Positions 9,890 through 24,800 of a stretch of 64,000 nt of DNA are shown here, piece after piece. Location: the NCBI GenBank assembly GCA_021018995.1, contig CM037587.1, positions 88,223,251-88,287,250 on the forward strand. Reading direction: 5' to 3'. Under the pieces are notes generated by a model. The model saw nothing but the letters and a program-made list of their open reading frames with translations, searched no databases and was not told the DNA's origin. Position numbers and translations under genes: made by a program. Source of the stretch: Chloranthus sessilifolius. Lineage: Eukaryota > Streptophyta > Magnoliopsida > Chloranthales > Chloranthaceae. Position 1 is the stretch's first letter, and each line of letters starts with the position of its first letter.

Positions 9890-12800
9890 GACCTTGGCAA
9901 ACTTCGAAGTTATTTCATCTAAACTGAAAAATTCAAGTCTGTAAGACATATTAATTTATGCACTTATTACTTGCTTTGCTCTGATTACAAAAATTTTAAA
10001 AAGTGCGGAACTATTGGATATTTAAAACTTTTAAATAGTGGGTGATTGTTAGATATTTAAAAGTTTTATAATTTATGTCTTTTCAAAGTGGTGTGTTTTC
10101 AAAGAAGTGTCTTTTCAAAGTGGTTCGTCTTTTCAAAAGAAGTGTCTTTCCAAAGTGGTGTGTCTTTTCCGAAGGGATGCATGTAGCATCTTTTCATAAG
10201 AAAATGATGCATTAATACACCACTTGATTTCTATTTAAGGAATCTAAAACCACTGTTTTATACACCATAATAATCTTCTTTCTTCTCTCTTGTTATATCT
10301 TTAAAGGTCTTTATCAGAGCGTTCTTGTAATATTTGTCAGAGTGTTCTTGCTATATTTGGTGTTCGGATAGCATGATCAGATTTGCCAAATCCTTCACAA
10401 GAATATAGAACCGATTCATTGTATCCTGGAACCCGGTTTGCTTTAACCTATTGGTGACCACTTTGTCGAAGTGGTGGGGGCAAATATTGGTTTAAAGACA
10501 ACGATATTTCTCGTGCCTCAGACCGGTTCCTTGTATTATTTCGGGTCAACATTCCAAAATTTTTCCAACACTAACCGTAGTCACCAAGTCGCAGTTCGGC
10601 AATAATTCAGCGAGCTTACAATTAGAAAAAATCAGCAAGTTCGGGAAATATTCGGAGAGAAGAAATAAAAAACAAAAAAGATTTAAAAGTATAGAAAGTT
10701 TTAAAATATTGTAAATCACAATTTTTTGAAAATTTTGGGAATTAGTCACGTATTTTTGAAACATTCGTGAATAATTCGGATTAATTAGCGTAACCTTAAA
10801 TTCACAAATTATTTACAAATTTTTCAAAAATCGGCGATTTTGTTACTATAGTGCTAACATCATCACTTGTTATGTGATTACTAGCTCCCATGCCCGGATG
10901 CCGCGATCTTGCTCATATATAGGAGGATGAAATTGACATGAATGAGAATTCTCTAAGCAAATCAGATTGTTGAAAATTATTAGTTTTGTTGAACCTAAAA
11001 GTTAGGAAGGTTATAGTAATTTTGACAATAACATTTTGATGGTCGCATATTTGAGAAATCACCGGTGCCAAAGCACTTAAAACCCCATGATTATTACAAA
11101 TGTTCCTCATCCAAGGGAATTCATGTGATTGTTATGACCATGGCCTCGATATTTACCACGCCCACGCCCTCGTTATGACCTTGGCAAACTTCGAGTTATT
11201 TCAACTAAATGAAAAATTCAAGTCTAAGACATTTTAATTTATGCATTTATTTCTTGCTTTGCTCTGATTTCAAAAATTTTAAATAGTGGGGAATTGTTGG
11301 ATATTTAAAACTTTTAAATAGTGGGTGATTGTTAGATATTTAAAAGTTTTATAATTTATGTCTTTTCAAAGTGGTGTGTTTTCAAAGAAGTGTCTTTTCA
11401 AAGTGGTTCGTCTTTTCAAAAGAAGTGTCTTTCCAAAGTGGTGTGTCTTTTAGAAGGATGCATGTAGCATCTTTTCATAAGAAAATGATGCATTAATACA
11501 CCACTTGATTTCTATTTAAGGAATCTAAAACCCGCTTTATACACCATAATAATCTTCTTTCTTCTCTCTTGTTATATCTTTAAAGGTCTTTATCAGAGCG
11601 TTCTTGTAATATTTGTCAGAGTGTTCTTGCTATATTTGGTGTTCGGATAGCATGATCAGATTTGCCAAATCCTTCACAAGAATATAGAACCGATTCATTG
11701 TATCCTGGAACCAGCTTTGGTGACCACTTTGTCGAAGTGGTGGGGGCAAATATTGGTTTAAAGACAACGATATTTCTCGTGCCTCAGACCGGTTCCTTGT
11801 ATTATTTCGGGTCAACATTCCAAAATTTTTCCAACACTAACCGTAGTCACCAAGTCGCAGTTCGGCAATAATTCAGCGAGCTTACAATTAGAAAAATCTG
11901 GCAAGTTCGGGGAAATATTCGGAGAGAAGAAATAAAAAAACAAAAAAAAAGATTTAAAAGTATAGAAAGTTTTTAAAATATTGTAAATCACAATTTTTTT
12001 GAAAATTTTGGGAATTAGTCACGTATTTTTGAAACATTCGTGAATAATTCGGGATTAATTAGCAGAACCTTAAATTCACAAATTATTTACAAATTTTTCA
12101 AAAATCTTTTTGTTACTATAGTGCTAACATCATCACTTGTTATGTGATTACTAGCTCCCATGCCGGGATGCCAGTACTGCTCATATATAGGAGGATGAAA
12201 TTGACATGAATGAGAATTCTCTAAGCAAATCAGATTGTTGAAAATTATTAGTTTTGTTGAACCTAAAAGTTAGGAAGGTTATAGTAATTTTGACAATAAC
12301 ATTTTGATGGCTGCATATTTGAGAAATCACCAGGGTGCCAAAGCACTTAAAACCCCATGATTATTACAAATGTTCCTCATCCAAGGGAATTCATGTGATT
12401 GTTATGACCATGGCCTCGATATTTACCACGCCCACGTCCTCGTTATGACCTTGGCAAACTTCGAGTTATTTCAACTAAACTGAAAAATTCAAGTCTGTAA
12501 GACATTTTAATTTATGCATTTATTTCTTGCTTTGCTCTGATTTCAAAAATTTTAAATAGTGGGGAATTGTTGGATATTTAAAACTTTTAAATAGTGGGTG
12601 ATTGTTAGATATTTAAAAGTTTTATAATTTATGTCTTTTCAAAGTGGTGTGTTTTCAAAGAAGTGTCTTTTCAAAGTGGTTCGTCTTTTCAAAAGAAGTG
12701 TCTTTCCAAAGTGGTGTGTCTTTTCAGAAGGGATGCATGTAGCATCTTTTCATAAGAAAATGATGCATTAATACACCACTTGATTTCTATTTAAGGAATC

Positions 12801-15800
12801 TAAAACCACTGTTTTATACACCATAATAATCTTCTTTCTTCTCTCTTGTTATATCTTTAAAGGTCTTTATCAGAGCTTTCTTGTAATATTTGTCAGAGTG
12901 TTCTTGCTATATTTGGTGTTGATAGCATGATCAGATTTGCCAAATCCTTCACAAGAATATAGACCCGATTCATTGTATCCTGGAACCAGTTTGCCGGTAA
13001 CCTATTGGTGACCACTTTGTCGAAGTGGTGGGGGCAAATATTGGTTTAAAGACAACGATATTTCTCGTGCCTCGAATCGGTTCCATGTATTATTTCGGGT
13101 CAACATTCCAAAATTTTTCCAACACTAACCGTAGTCACCAAGTCGCAGTGATTAATAATTCAAATGAGCTTACAATTAGAAAAATCTGGCAAGTTCGGGG
13201 AAATATTCGGAGAGAAGAAATAAAAAAACAAAAAAAAGATTTAAAAGTATAGAAAGTTTTTAAAATATTGTAAATCACAATTTTTGAAAATTTTGGGAAT
13301 TAGTCATTTTGAAACATTCGTGAATAATTCGGGATTAATAGCGTAACCTTAAATTCACAAATTATTTACAAATTTTTCAAAAATCGCGATTTTTGTTACT
13401 ATAGTGCTAACATCATCACTTGTTATGTGATTACTAGCTCCCATGCCCGGATGCCAGTACTGCTCATATATAGGAGGATGAAATTGACATGAATGAGAAT
13501 TCTCTAAGCAAATCAGATTGTTGAAAATTATTAGTTTTGTTGAACCTAAAAGTTAGGAAGGTTATAGTAATTTTGACAATAACATTTTGATGGCTGCATA
13601 TTTGAGAAATCACCAGGGTGCCAAAGCACTTAAAACCCCATGATTATTACAAATGTTCCTCATCCAAGGGAATTCATGTGATTGTTATGACCATGGCCTC
13701 GATATTTACCACGTCCACGCCCTCGTTATGACCTTGGCAAACTTGAGTTATTATTTCAACTAAATGAAAAATTCAAGTCTGTAAGACATTTTAATTTATG
13801 CATTTATTTCTTGCTTTGCTCGATTTCAAAAATTTTAAATAGTGGGAATTGTTGGATACTTAAAACTTTTAAATAGTGGGTGATTGTTAGATATTTAAAA
13901 GTTTTATAATTTATGTCTTTTCAAAGTGGTGTGTTTTCAAAGAAGTGTCTTTTCAAAGTGGTTCGTCTTTTCAAAAGAAGTGTCTTTCCAAAGTGGTGTG
14001 TCTTTTTCCGAAGGATGCATGTAGCATCTTTTCATAAGAAAATGATGCATTAATACACCACTTGATTTCTATTTAAGGAATCTAAAACCACGCTTTTATA
14101 CACCATAATAATCTTCTTTCTTCTCTTGTTATATCTTTAAAGGTCTTTATCGAGCGTTCTTGTAATATTTGTCGAGTGTTCTTGCTATATTTGGTGTTCG
14201 GATAGCATGATCGATTTGCCAAATCCTTCACAAGAATATAGAACCGATTCATTGTATCCACGGAACGTTTGCAGAACCTATTGGTGACCACTTTGTCAAG
14301 TGGTGGGGCAAATATTGGTTTAAAGACAACGATATTTCTCGCATCGGTTCCTTGTATTATTTCGGTCAACATTCCAAAATTTTTCCAACACTAACCGTAG
14401 TCACCAAGTCGCAATAATTCAAATGAGCTTACAATTAGAAAAATCGCAAGTTCGGGAAATATTCGGAGAGAAGAAATAAAAAACAAAAAAGATTTAAAAG
14501 TATAGAAAGTTTTAAAATATTGTAAATCACAATTTTTGAAAATTTTGGGAATTAGTCACGTATTTTTGAAACATTCGTGAATAATTCGGGATTAATTAGC
14601 GTAACCTTAAATTCACAAATTATTTACAAATTTTTCAAAAATCGGCGATTTTGTTACTATAGTGCTAACATCATCACTTGTTATGTGATTACTAGCTCCC
14701 ATGCGGATGCCAAGATCGCTCATATATAGGAGGATGAAATTGACATGAATGAGAATTCTCTAAGCAAATCGATTGTTGAAAATTATTAGTTTTGTTGAAC
14801 CTAAAAGTTAGGAAGGTTATAGTAATTTTGACAATAACATTTTGATGGTCTGCATATTTGAGAAATCACCGTGGTGCCAAAGCACTTAAAACCCCATGAT
14901 TATTACAAATGTTCCTCATCCAAGGGAATTCATGTGATTGTTATGACCATGGCCTCGATATTTACCACGTCCACGCCTCGTTATGACCTTGGCAAACTTC
15001 GAGTTATTTCAACTAAACCGAAAAAATTCAAGTCTGTAAGACATTTTAATTTATGCATTTATTTCTTGCTTTGCTCGATTTCAAAATTTTAAATAGTGGG
15101 GAATTGTTGGATATTTAAAACTTTTAAATAGTGGGTGATTGTTAGATATTTAAAAGTTTTATAATTTATGTCTTTTCAAAGTGGTGTGTTTTCAAAGAAG
15201 TGTCTTTTCAAAGTGGTTCGTCTTTTCAAAAGAAGTGTCTTTCCAAAGTGGTGTGTCTTTTCCGAAGGGATGCATGTAGCATCTTTTCATAAGAAAATGA
15301 TGCATTAATACACCACTTGATTTCTATTTAAGGAATCTAAAACCACTGTTTTATACACCATAATAATCTTCTTTCTTCTCTCTTGTTATATCTTTAAAGG
15401 TCTTTATCAGAGCGTTCTTGTAATATTTGTCAGAGTGTTCTTGCTATATTTGGTGTTCGGATAGCATGATCAGATTTGCCAAATCCTTCACAAGAATATA
15501 GAACCGATTCATTGTATCCTGGAACCAGTTTGCCGGTAACCTATTGGTGACCACTTTGTCGAAGTGGTGGGGGCAAATATTGGTTTAAAGACAACGATAT
15601 TTCTCGTGCCTCAGACCGGTTCCTTGTATTATTTCGGGTCAACATTCCAAAATTTTTCCAACACTAACCGTAGTCACCAAGTCGCAGTTCGGCAATAATT
15701 CAAATGAGCTTTCAATTAGAAAAATCTGGCAAGTTCGGGGAAATATTCGGAGAGAAGAAATAAAAAAACAAAAAAAAAGATTTAAAAGTATAGAAAGATT

Positions 15801-18800
15801 TTAAAATATTGTAAATCACAATTTTTTTGAAAATTTTGGGAATTAGTCACGTATTTTTGAAACATTCGTGAATAATTCGGGATTAATTAGCAGAACCTTA
15901 AATTCACAAATTATTTACAAATTTTTCAAAAAATCGGCGATTTTTGTTACTATAGTGCTAACATCATCACTTGTTATGTGATTACTAGCTCCCATGCCCG
16001 GATGCCAGTACTGCTCATATATAGGAGGATGAAATTGACATGAATGAGAATTCTCTAAGCAAATCGATTGTTGAAAATTATTAGTTTTGTTGAACCTAAA
16101 AGTTAGGAAGGTTATAGTAATTTTGACAATAACATTTTGATGGTCGCATATTTGAGAAATCACCAGGGTGCCAAAGCACTTAAAACCCCATGATTATTAC
16201 AAATGTTCCTCATCCAAGGGAATTCATGTGATTGTTATGACCATGGCCTCGATATTTACCACGTCCACGTCCTCGTTATGACCTTGGCAAACTTCGAGTT
16301 ATTTCAACTAAACTGAAAAATTCAAGTCTGTAAGACATTTTAATTTATGCATTTATTTCTTGCTTTGCTCTGATTTCAAAAATTTTAAATAGTGGGGAAT
16401 TGTTGGATATTTAAAACTTTTAAATAGTGGGTGATTGTTAGATATTTAAAAGTTTTATAATTTATGTCTTTTCAAAGTGGTGTGTTTTCAAAGAAGTGTC
16501 TTTTCAAAGTGGTTCGTCTTTTCAAAAGAAGTGTCTTTCCAAAGTGGTGTGTCTTTCAGAGGATGCATGTAGCATCTTTTCATAAGAAAATGATGCATTA
16601 ATACACCACTTGATTTCTATTTAAGGAATCTAAAACCACGCTTTTATACACCATAATAATCTTCTTTCTTCTCTTGTTATATCTTTAAAGGTCTTTATCG
16701 AGCGTTCTTGTAATATTTGTCGAGTGTTCTTGCTATATTTGGTGTTCGGATAGCATGATCGATTGCCAAATCCTTCACAAGAATATAGAACCGATTCATT
16801 GTATCCTCGGAACCGTTTGCGGTAACCTATTGGTGACCACTTTGTCAAGTGGTGGGGCAAATATTGGTTTAAAGACAACGATATTTCTCGTGCCTCGGAC
16901 CGGTTCCTTGTATTATTTGGTCAACATTCCAAAATTTTTCCAACACTAACAAGTAGTCACCAAGTCGCAGTCCAAATAATTCAATGAGCTTACAATTAGA
17001 AAAACAGCAAGTTCGGGGAAATATTCGGAGAGAAGAAATAAAAAAACAAAAAAAAAGATTTAAAAGTATAGAAAGTTTTTAAAATATTGTAAATCACAAT
17101 TTTTTTGAAAATTTTGGGAATTAGTCACGTATTTTTGAAACATTCGTGAATAATTCGGGATTAATTAGCGTAACCTTAAATTCACAAATTATTTACAAAT
17201 TTTTCAAAAATCGATTTTGTTACTATAGTGCTAACATCATCACTTGTTATGTGATTACTAGCACCCATGCCCGGATGCCAGTACTGCTCATATATAGGAG
17301 GATGAAATTGACATGAATGAGAATTCTCTAAGCAAATCAGATTGTTGAAAATTATTAGTTTTGTTGAACCTAAAAGTTAGGAAGGTTATAGTAATTTTGA
17401 CAATAACATTTTGATGGTGCATATTTGAGAAATCACCAGGTGCCAAAGCACTTAAAACCCCATGATTATTACAAATGTTCCTCATCCAAGGGAATTCATG
17501 TGATTGTTATGACCATGGCCCCGATATTTACCACGTCCACGCCCTCGTTATGACCTTGGCAAACTTCGAGTTATTTCAACTAAACTGAAAAATTCAAGTC
17601 TGTAAGACATTTTAATTTATGCATTTATTTCTTGCTTTGCTCTGATTTCAAAAATTTTAAATAGTGGGGAATTGTTGGATATTTAAAACTTTTAAATAGT
17701 GGGTGATTGTTAGATATTTAAAAGTTTTATAATTTATGTCTTTTCAAAGTGGTGTGTTTTCAAAGAAGTGTCTTTTCAAAGTGGTTCGTGTTTTCAAAAG
17801 AAGTGTCTTTCCAAAGTGGTGTGTCTTTTCCGAAGGGATGCATGTAGCATCTTTTCATAAGAAAATGATGCATTAATACACCACTTGATTTCTATTTAAG
17901 GAATCTAAAACCACTGTTTTATACACCATAATAATCTTCTTTCTTCTCTTGTTATATCTTTAAAGGTCTTTATCAGAGCGTTCTTGTAATATTTGTCAGA
18001 GTGTTCTTGCTATATTTGGTGTTCGGATAGCATGATCAGATTTGCCAAATCCTTCACAAGAATATAGAACCGATTCATTGTATCCTGGAACCAGTTTGCC
18101 GGTAACCTATTGGTGACCACTTTGTCGAAGTGGTGGGGGCAAATATTGGTTTAAAGACAACGATATTTCTCGTGCCTCAGACCGGTTCCTTGTATTATTT
18201 CGGGTCAACATTCCAAAATTTTTCCAACACTAACCGTAGTCACCAAGTCGCAGTTCGGCAATAATTCAGCGAGCTTACAATTAGAAAAATCTGGCAAGTT
18301 CGGGGAAATATTCGGAGAGAAGAAATAAAAAAACAAAAAAAAAGATTTAAAAGTATAGAAAGTTTTTAAAATATTGTAAATCACAATTTTTTTGAAAATT
18401 TTGGGAATTAGTCACGTATTTTTGAAACATTCGTGAATAATTCGGGATTAATTAGCAGAACCTTAAATTCACAAATTATTTACAAATTTTTCAAAAAATC
18501 GGCGATTTTTGTTACTATAGTGCTAACATCATCACTTGTTATGTGATTACTAGCTCCCATGCCCGGATGCCAGTACTGCTCATATATAGGAGGATGAAAT
18601 TGACATGAATGAGAATTCTCTAAGCAAATCAGATTGTTGAAAATTATTAGTTTTGTTGAACCTAAAAGTTAGGAAGGTTATAGTAATTTTGACAATAACA
18701 TTTTGATGGCTGCATATTTGAGAAATCACCAGGGTGCCAAAGCACTTAAAACCCCATGATTATTACAAATGTTCCTCATCCAAGGGAATTCATGTGATTG

Positions 18801-21800
18801 TTATGACCATGGCCTAGATATTTACTTCACGCTCCACGCCCTCTATGACCTTTGGCAACTTCGAAGTTATTTCAACTAAACCGAAAAATTCAAGTCTGTA
18901 AGACATTTTAATTTATGCATTTATTTCTTGCTTTGCTCGATTTCAAAATTTTAAATAGTGGGGAATTGTTGGATATTTAAAACTTTTAAATAGTGGGTGA
19001 TTGTTAGATATTTAAAAGTTTTATAATTTATGTCTTTTCAAAGTGGTGTGTTTTCAAAGAAGTGTCTTTTCAAAGTGGTTCGTCTTTTCAAAAGAAGTGT
19101 CTTTCCAAAGTGGTGTGTCTTTTCCGAAGGGATGCATGTAGCATCTTTTCATAAGAAAATGATGCATTAATACACCACTTGATTTCTATTTAAGGAATCT
19201 AAAACCACTGTTTTATACACCATAATAATCTTCTTTCTTCTCTCTTGTTATATCTTTAAAGGTCTTTATCAGAGCGTTCTTGTAATATTTGTCAGAGTGT
19301 TCTTGCTATATTTGGTGTTCGGATAGCATGATCAGATTTGCCAAATCCTTCACAAGAATATAGAACCGATTCATTGTATCCTGGAACCAGTTTGCCGGTA
19401 ACCTATTGGTGACCACTTTGTCGAAGTGGTGGGGGCAAATATTGGTTTAAAGACAACGATATTTCTCGTGCCTCAGACCGGTTCCTTGTATTATTTCGGG
19501 TCAACATTCCAAAATTTTTCCAACACTAACCGTAGTCACCAAGTCGCAGGATTAACAATAATTGCTTACAATTAGAAAAATCAAAAGTTCGGGAAATATT
19601 CGGAGAGAAGAAATAAAAAAACAAAAAAAAAGATTTAAAAGTATAGAAAGTTTTTAAAATATTGTAAATCACAATTTTTTTGAAAATTTTGGGAATTAGT
19701 CACGTATTTTTGAAACATTCGTGAATAATTCGGGATTAATTAGCAGAACCTTAAATTCACAAATTATTTACAAATTTTTCAAAAAATCGGCGATTTTTGT
19801 TACTATAGTGCTAACATCATCACTTGTTATGTGATTACTAGCTCCCATGCCCGGATGCCAGTACTGCTCATATATAGGAGGATGAAATTGACATGAATGA
19901 GAATTCTCTAAGCAAATCAGATTGTTGAAAATTATTAGTTTTGTTGAACCTAAAAGTTAGGAAGGTTATAGTAATTTTGACAATAACAGTTTGATGGTGC
20001 ATATTTGAGAAATCACCGTGGTGCCAAAGCACTTAAAACCCCATGATTATTACAAATGTTCCTCATCCAAGGGAATTCATGTGATTGTTATGACCATGGC
20101 CTCGATATTTTTACCACGTCCACGCCTCGTTATGACCTTGGCAAACTTCGAGTTATTTCAACTAAACCGAAAATTCAAGTCCGTAAGACATTTTAATTTA
20201 TGCATTTATTTCTTGCTTTGCTCGATTTCAAAAATTTTAAATAGTGGGAATTGTTGGATATTTAAAACTTTTAAATAGTGGGTGATTGTTAGATATTTAA
20301 AAGTTTTATAATTTATGTCTTTTCAAAGTGGTGTGTTTTCAAAGAAGTGTCTTTTCAAAGTGGTTCGTCTTTTCAAAAGAAGTGTCTTTCCAAAGTGGTG
20401 TGTCTTTTCCGAAGGGATGCATGTAGCATCTTTTCATAAGAAAATGATGCATTAATACACCACTTGATTTCTATTTAAGGAATCTAAAACCACTGTTTTA
20501 TACACCATAATAATCTTCTTTCTTCTCTCTTGTTATATCTTTAAAGGTCTTTATCGAGGCGTTCTTGTAATATTTGTCAGAGTGTTCTTGCTATATTTGG
20601 TGTTCGGATAGCATGATCAGATTTGCCAAATCCTTCACAAGAATATAGAACCGATTCATTGTATCCTGGAACCAGTCTGCCGGTAGCCTGTTGGTGACCA
20701 CTTTGTCGAAGTGGTGGGGAAAATATTGGTTTAAAGACAACGATATTTCTCGTGCCTCGGACCGATTTCTTGTATTATTTCGGGTCAACATTCCAAAATT
20801 TTTCCAACACTAACCGTAGTCACCAAGTCGCAGTTCGGCAATAATTCAGCGAGCTTACAATTAGAAAAATCTGGCAAGTTCGGGGAAATATTCGGAGAAG
20901 AAATAAAAAACAAAAAAAGATTTAAAAGTATAGAAAGTTTTAAAATATTGTAAATCACAATTTTTTGAAAATTTTGGGAATTAGTCACGTATTTTGAAAC
21001 ATTCGTGAATAATTGGGATTAATTAGCGTAACCTTAAATTCACAAATTATTTACAAATTTTTCAAAAAATCGGCGATTTTGTTACTATAGTGCTAACATC
21101 ATCACTTGTTATGTGATTACTAGCTCCCATGCCCGGATGCCGATCGCTCATATATAGGAGGATGAAATTGACATGAATGAGAATTCTCTAAGCAAATTCA
21201 GTTGTTGAAAATTATTAGTTTTGTTGAACCTAAAAGTTAGGAAGGTTATAGTAATTTTGACAATAACATTTTGATGGTCGACATATTTGAGAAATCACCC
21301 GGTGCCAAAGCACTTAAAACCCCATGATTATTACAAATGTTCCTCATCCAAGGGAATTCATGTGATTATGACCATGGCCTCGATATTTACCACGCCCACG
21401 TCCTCGTTATGACCTTGGCAAACTTGAGTTATTTCAACTAAAGAAAAATTCAAGTCTAAGACATTTTAATTTATGCATTTATTTCTTGCTTTGCTCGATT
21501 TCAAAAATTTTAAATAGTGGGGAATTGTTGGATATTTAAAACTTTTAAATAGTGGTGATTGTTAGATATTTAAAAGTTTTATAATTTATGTCTTTCAAAG
21601 TGGTGTGTTTTCAAAGAAGTGTCTTTTCAAAGTGGTTCGTCTTTTCAAAAGAAGTGTCTTTCCAAAGTGGTGTGTCTTTTCCGAAGGGATGCATGTAGCA
21701 TCTTTTCATAAGAAAATGATGCATTAATACACCACTTGATTTCTATTTAAGGAATCTAAAACCACTGTTTTATACACCATAATAATCTTCTTTCTTCTCT

Positions 21801-24800
21801 CTTGTTATATCTTTAAAGGTCTTTATCAGAGCGTTCTTGTAATATTTGTCAGAGTGTTCTTGCTATATTTGGTGTTCGGATAGCATGATCGATTTGCCAA
21901 ATCCTTCACAAGAATATAGAACCGATTCATTGTATCCTGGAACCAGTTTGCCGGTAACCTATTGGTGACCACTTTGTCGAAGTGGTGGGGGCAAATATTG
22001 GTTTAAAGACAACGATATTTCTCGTGCCTCGACGGTTCCTTGTATTATTTGGTCAACATTCCAAAATTTTTCCAACACTAACCGTAGTCACCAAGTCGCA
22101 GTTGGCAATAATTCAAATTGAGCTTACAATTAGAAAAATCGCAAGTTCGGGAAATATTCGAGAGAAGAAATAAAAAACAAAAAAGATTTAAAAGTATAGA
22201 AAGTTTTTAAAATATTGTAAATCACAATTTTTGAAAATTTTGGGAATTAGTCACGTATTTTGAAACATTCGTGAATAATTCGGGATTAATTAGCGTAACC
22301 TTAAATTCACAAATTATTTACAAATTTTTCAAAAATCGGCGATTTTGTTACTATAGTGCTAACATCATCACTTGTTATGTGATTACTAGCTCCCATGCCC
22401 GGATGCCGATCGCTCATATATAGGAGGATGAAATTGACATGAATGAGAATTCTCTAAGCAAATCAGATTGTTGAAAATTATTAGTTTTGTTGAACCTAAA
22501 AGTTAGGAAGGTTATAGTAATTTTGACAATAACATTTTGATGGTATTTGAGAAATCACCGGTGCCAAAGCACTTAAAACCCCATGATTATTACAAATGTT
22601 CCTCATCCAAGGGAATTCATGTGATTGTTATGACCATGGCCTCGATATTTACCACGTCCACGTCCTCGTTATGACCTTGGCAAACTTGAGTTATTTCAAC
22701 TAAACTGAAAATTCAAGTCTGTAAGACATTTTAATTTATGCATTTATTTCTTGCTTTGCTCGATTTCAAAATTTTAAATAGTGGGGAATTGTTGGATATT
22801 TAAAACTTTTAAATAGTGGGTGATTGTTAGATATTTAAAAGTTTTATAATTTATGTCTTTTCAAAGTGGTGTGTTTTCAAAAAGTGTCTTTTCAAAGTGG
22901 TTCGTCTTTTCAAAAGAAGTGTCTTTCCAAAGTGGTGTGTCTTTTTCCGAAGGATGCATGTAGCATCTTTTCATAAGAAAATGATGCATTAATACACCAC
23001 TTGATTTCTATTTAAGGAATCTAAAACCACTGTTTTATACACCATAATAATCTTCTTTCTTCTCTCTTGTTATATCTTTAAAGGTCTTTATCAGAGCGTT
23101 CTTGTAATATTTGTCAGAGTGTTCTTGCTATATTTGGTGTTCGGATAGCATGATCAGATTTGCCAAATCCTTCACAAGAATATAGAACCGATTCATTGTA
23201 TCCACGGAACGGTTGCCGGTAACCTATTGGTGACCACTTTGTCGAAGTGGTGGGGGCAAATATTGGTTTAAAGACAACGATATTTCTCGTGCCTCAGACC
23301 GGTTCCTTGTATTATTTCGGGTCAACATTCCAAAATTTTTCCAACACTAACCGTAGTCACCAAGTCGCAGCGATTAAATGCAATAATTACAATTAGAAAA
23401 ATCTGGCAAGTTCGGGGAAATATTCGGAGAGAAGAAATAAAAAAACAAAAAAAAAGATTTAAAAGTATAGAAAGTTTTTAAAATATTGTAAATCACAATT
23501 TTTTTGAAAATTTTGGGAATTAGTCACGTATTTTTGAAACATTCGTGAATAATTCGGATTAATTAGCGTAACCTTAAATTCACAAATTATTTACAAATTT
23601 TTCAAAAAATCGCGATTTTTGTTACTATAGTGCTAACATCATCACTTGTTATGTGATTACTAGCTCCCATGCGGATGCGATCTTGCTCATATATAGGAGG
23701 ATGAAATTGACATGAATGAGAATTCTCTCAAATCGATTGTTGAAAATTATTAGTTTTGTTGAACCTAAAAGTTAGGAAGGTTATAGTAATTTTGACAATA
23801 ACATTTTGATGGCTGCATATTTGAGAAATCACCAGGGTGCCAAAGCACTTAAAACCCCATGATTATTACAAATGTTCCTCATCCAAGGGAATTCATGTGA
23901 TTGTTATGACCATGGCCTCGATATTTACCACGTCCACGTCCTCGTTATGACCTTGGCAAACTTCGAGTTATTTCAACTAAACTGAAAAATTCAAGTCTGT
24001 AAGACATTTTAATTTATGCATTTATTTCTTGCTTTGCTCTGATTTCAAAAATTTTAAATAGTGGGGAATTGTTGGATATTTAAAACTTTTAAATAGTGGG
24101 TGATTGTTAGATATTTAAAAGTTTTATAATTTATGTCTTTTCAAAGTGGTGTGTTTTCAAAGAAGTGTCTTTTCAAAGTGGTTCGTCTTTTCAAAAGAAG
24201 TGTCTTTCCAAAGTGGTGTGTCTTTTCCGAAGGGATGCATGTAGCATCTTTTCATAAGAAAATGATGCATTAATACACCACTTGATTTCTATTTAAGGAA
24301 TCTAAAACCACTGTTTTATACACCATAATAATCTTCTTTCTTCTCTCTTGTTATATCTTTAAAGGTCTTTATCAGAGCGTTCTTGTAATATTTGTCAGAG
24401 TGTTCTTGCTATATTTGGTGTTCGGATAGCATGATCAGATTTGCCAAATCCTTCACAAGAATATAGAACCGATTCATTGTATCCTGGAACCAGCGGTTTG
24501 CATTGTAACCTATTGGTGACCACTTTGTCGAAGTGGTGGGGGCAAATATTGGTTTAAAGACAACGATATTTCTCGTGCCTCAGACCGGTTCCTTGTATTA
24601 TTTCGGGTCAACATTCCAAAATTTTTCCAACACTAACCGTAGTCACCAAGTCGCAGTTCGGCAATAATTCAGCGAGCTTACAATTAGAAAAATCTGGCAA
24701 GTTCGGGGAAATATTCGGAGAGAAGAAATAAAAAAACAAAAAAAAAGATTTAAAAGTATAGAAAGTTTTTAAAATATTGTAAATCACAATTTTTTTGAAA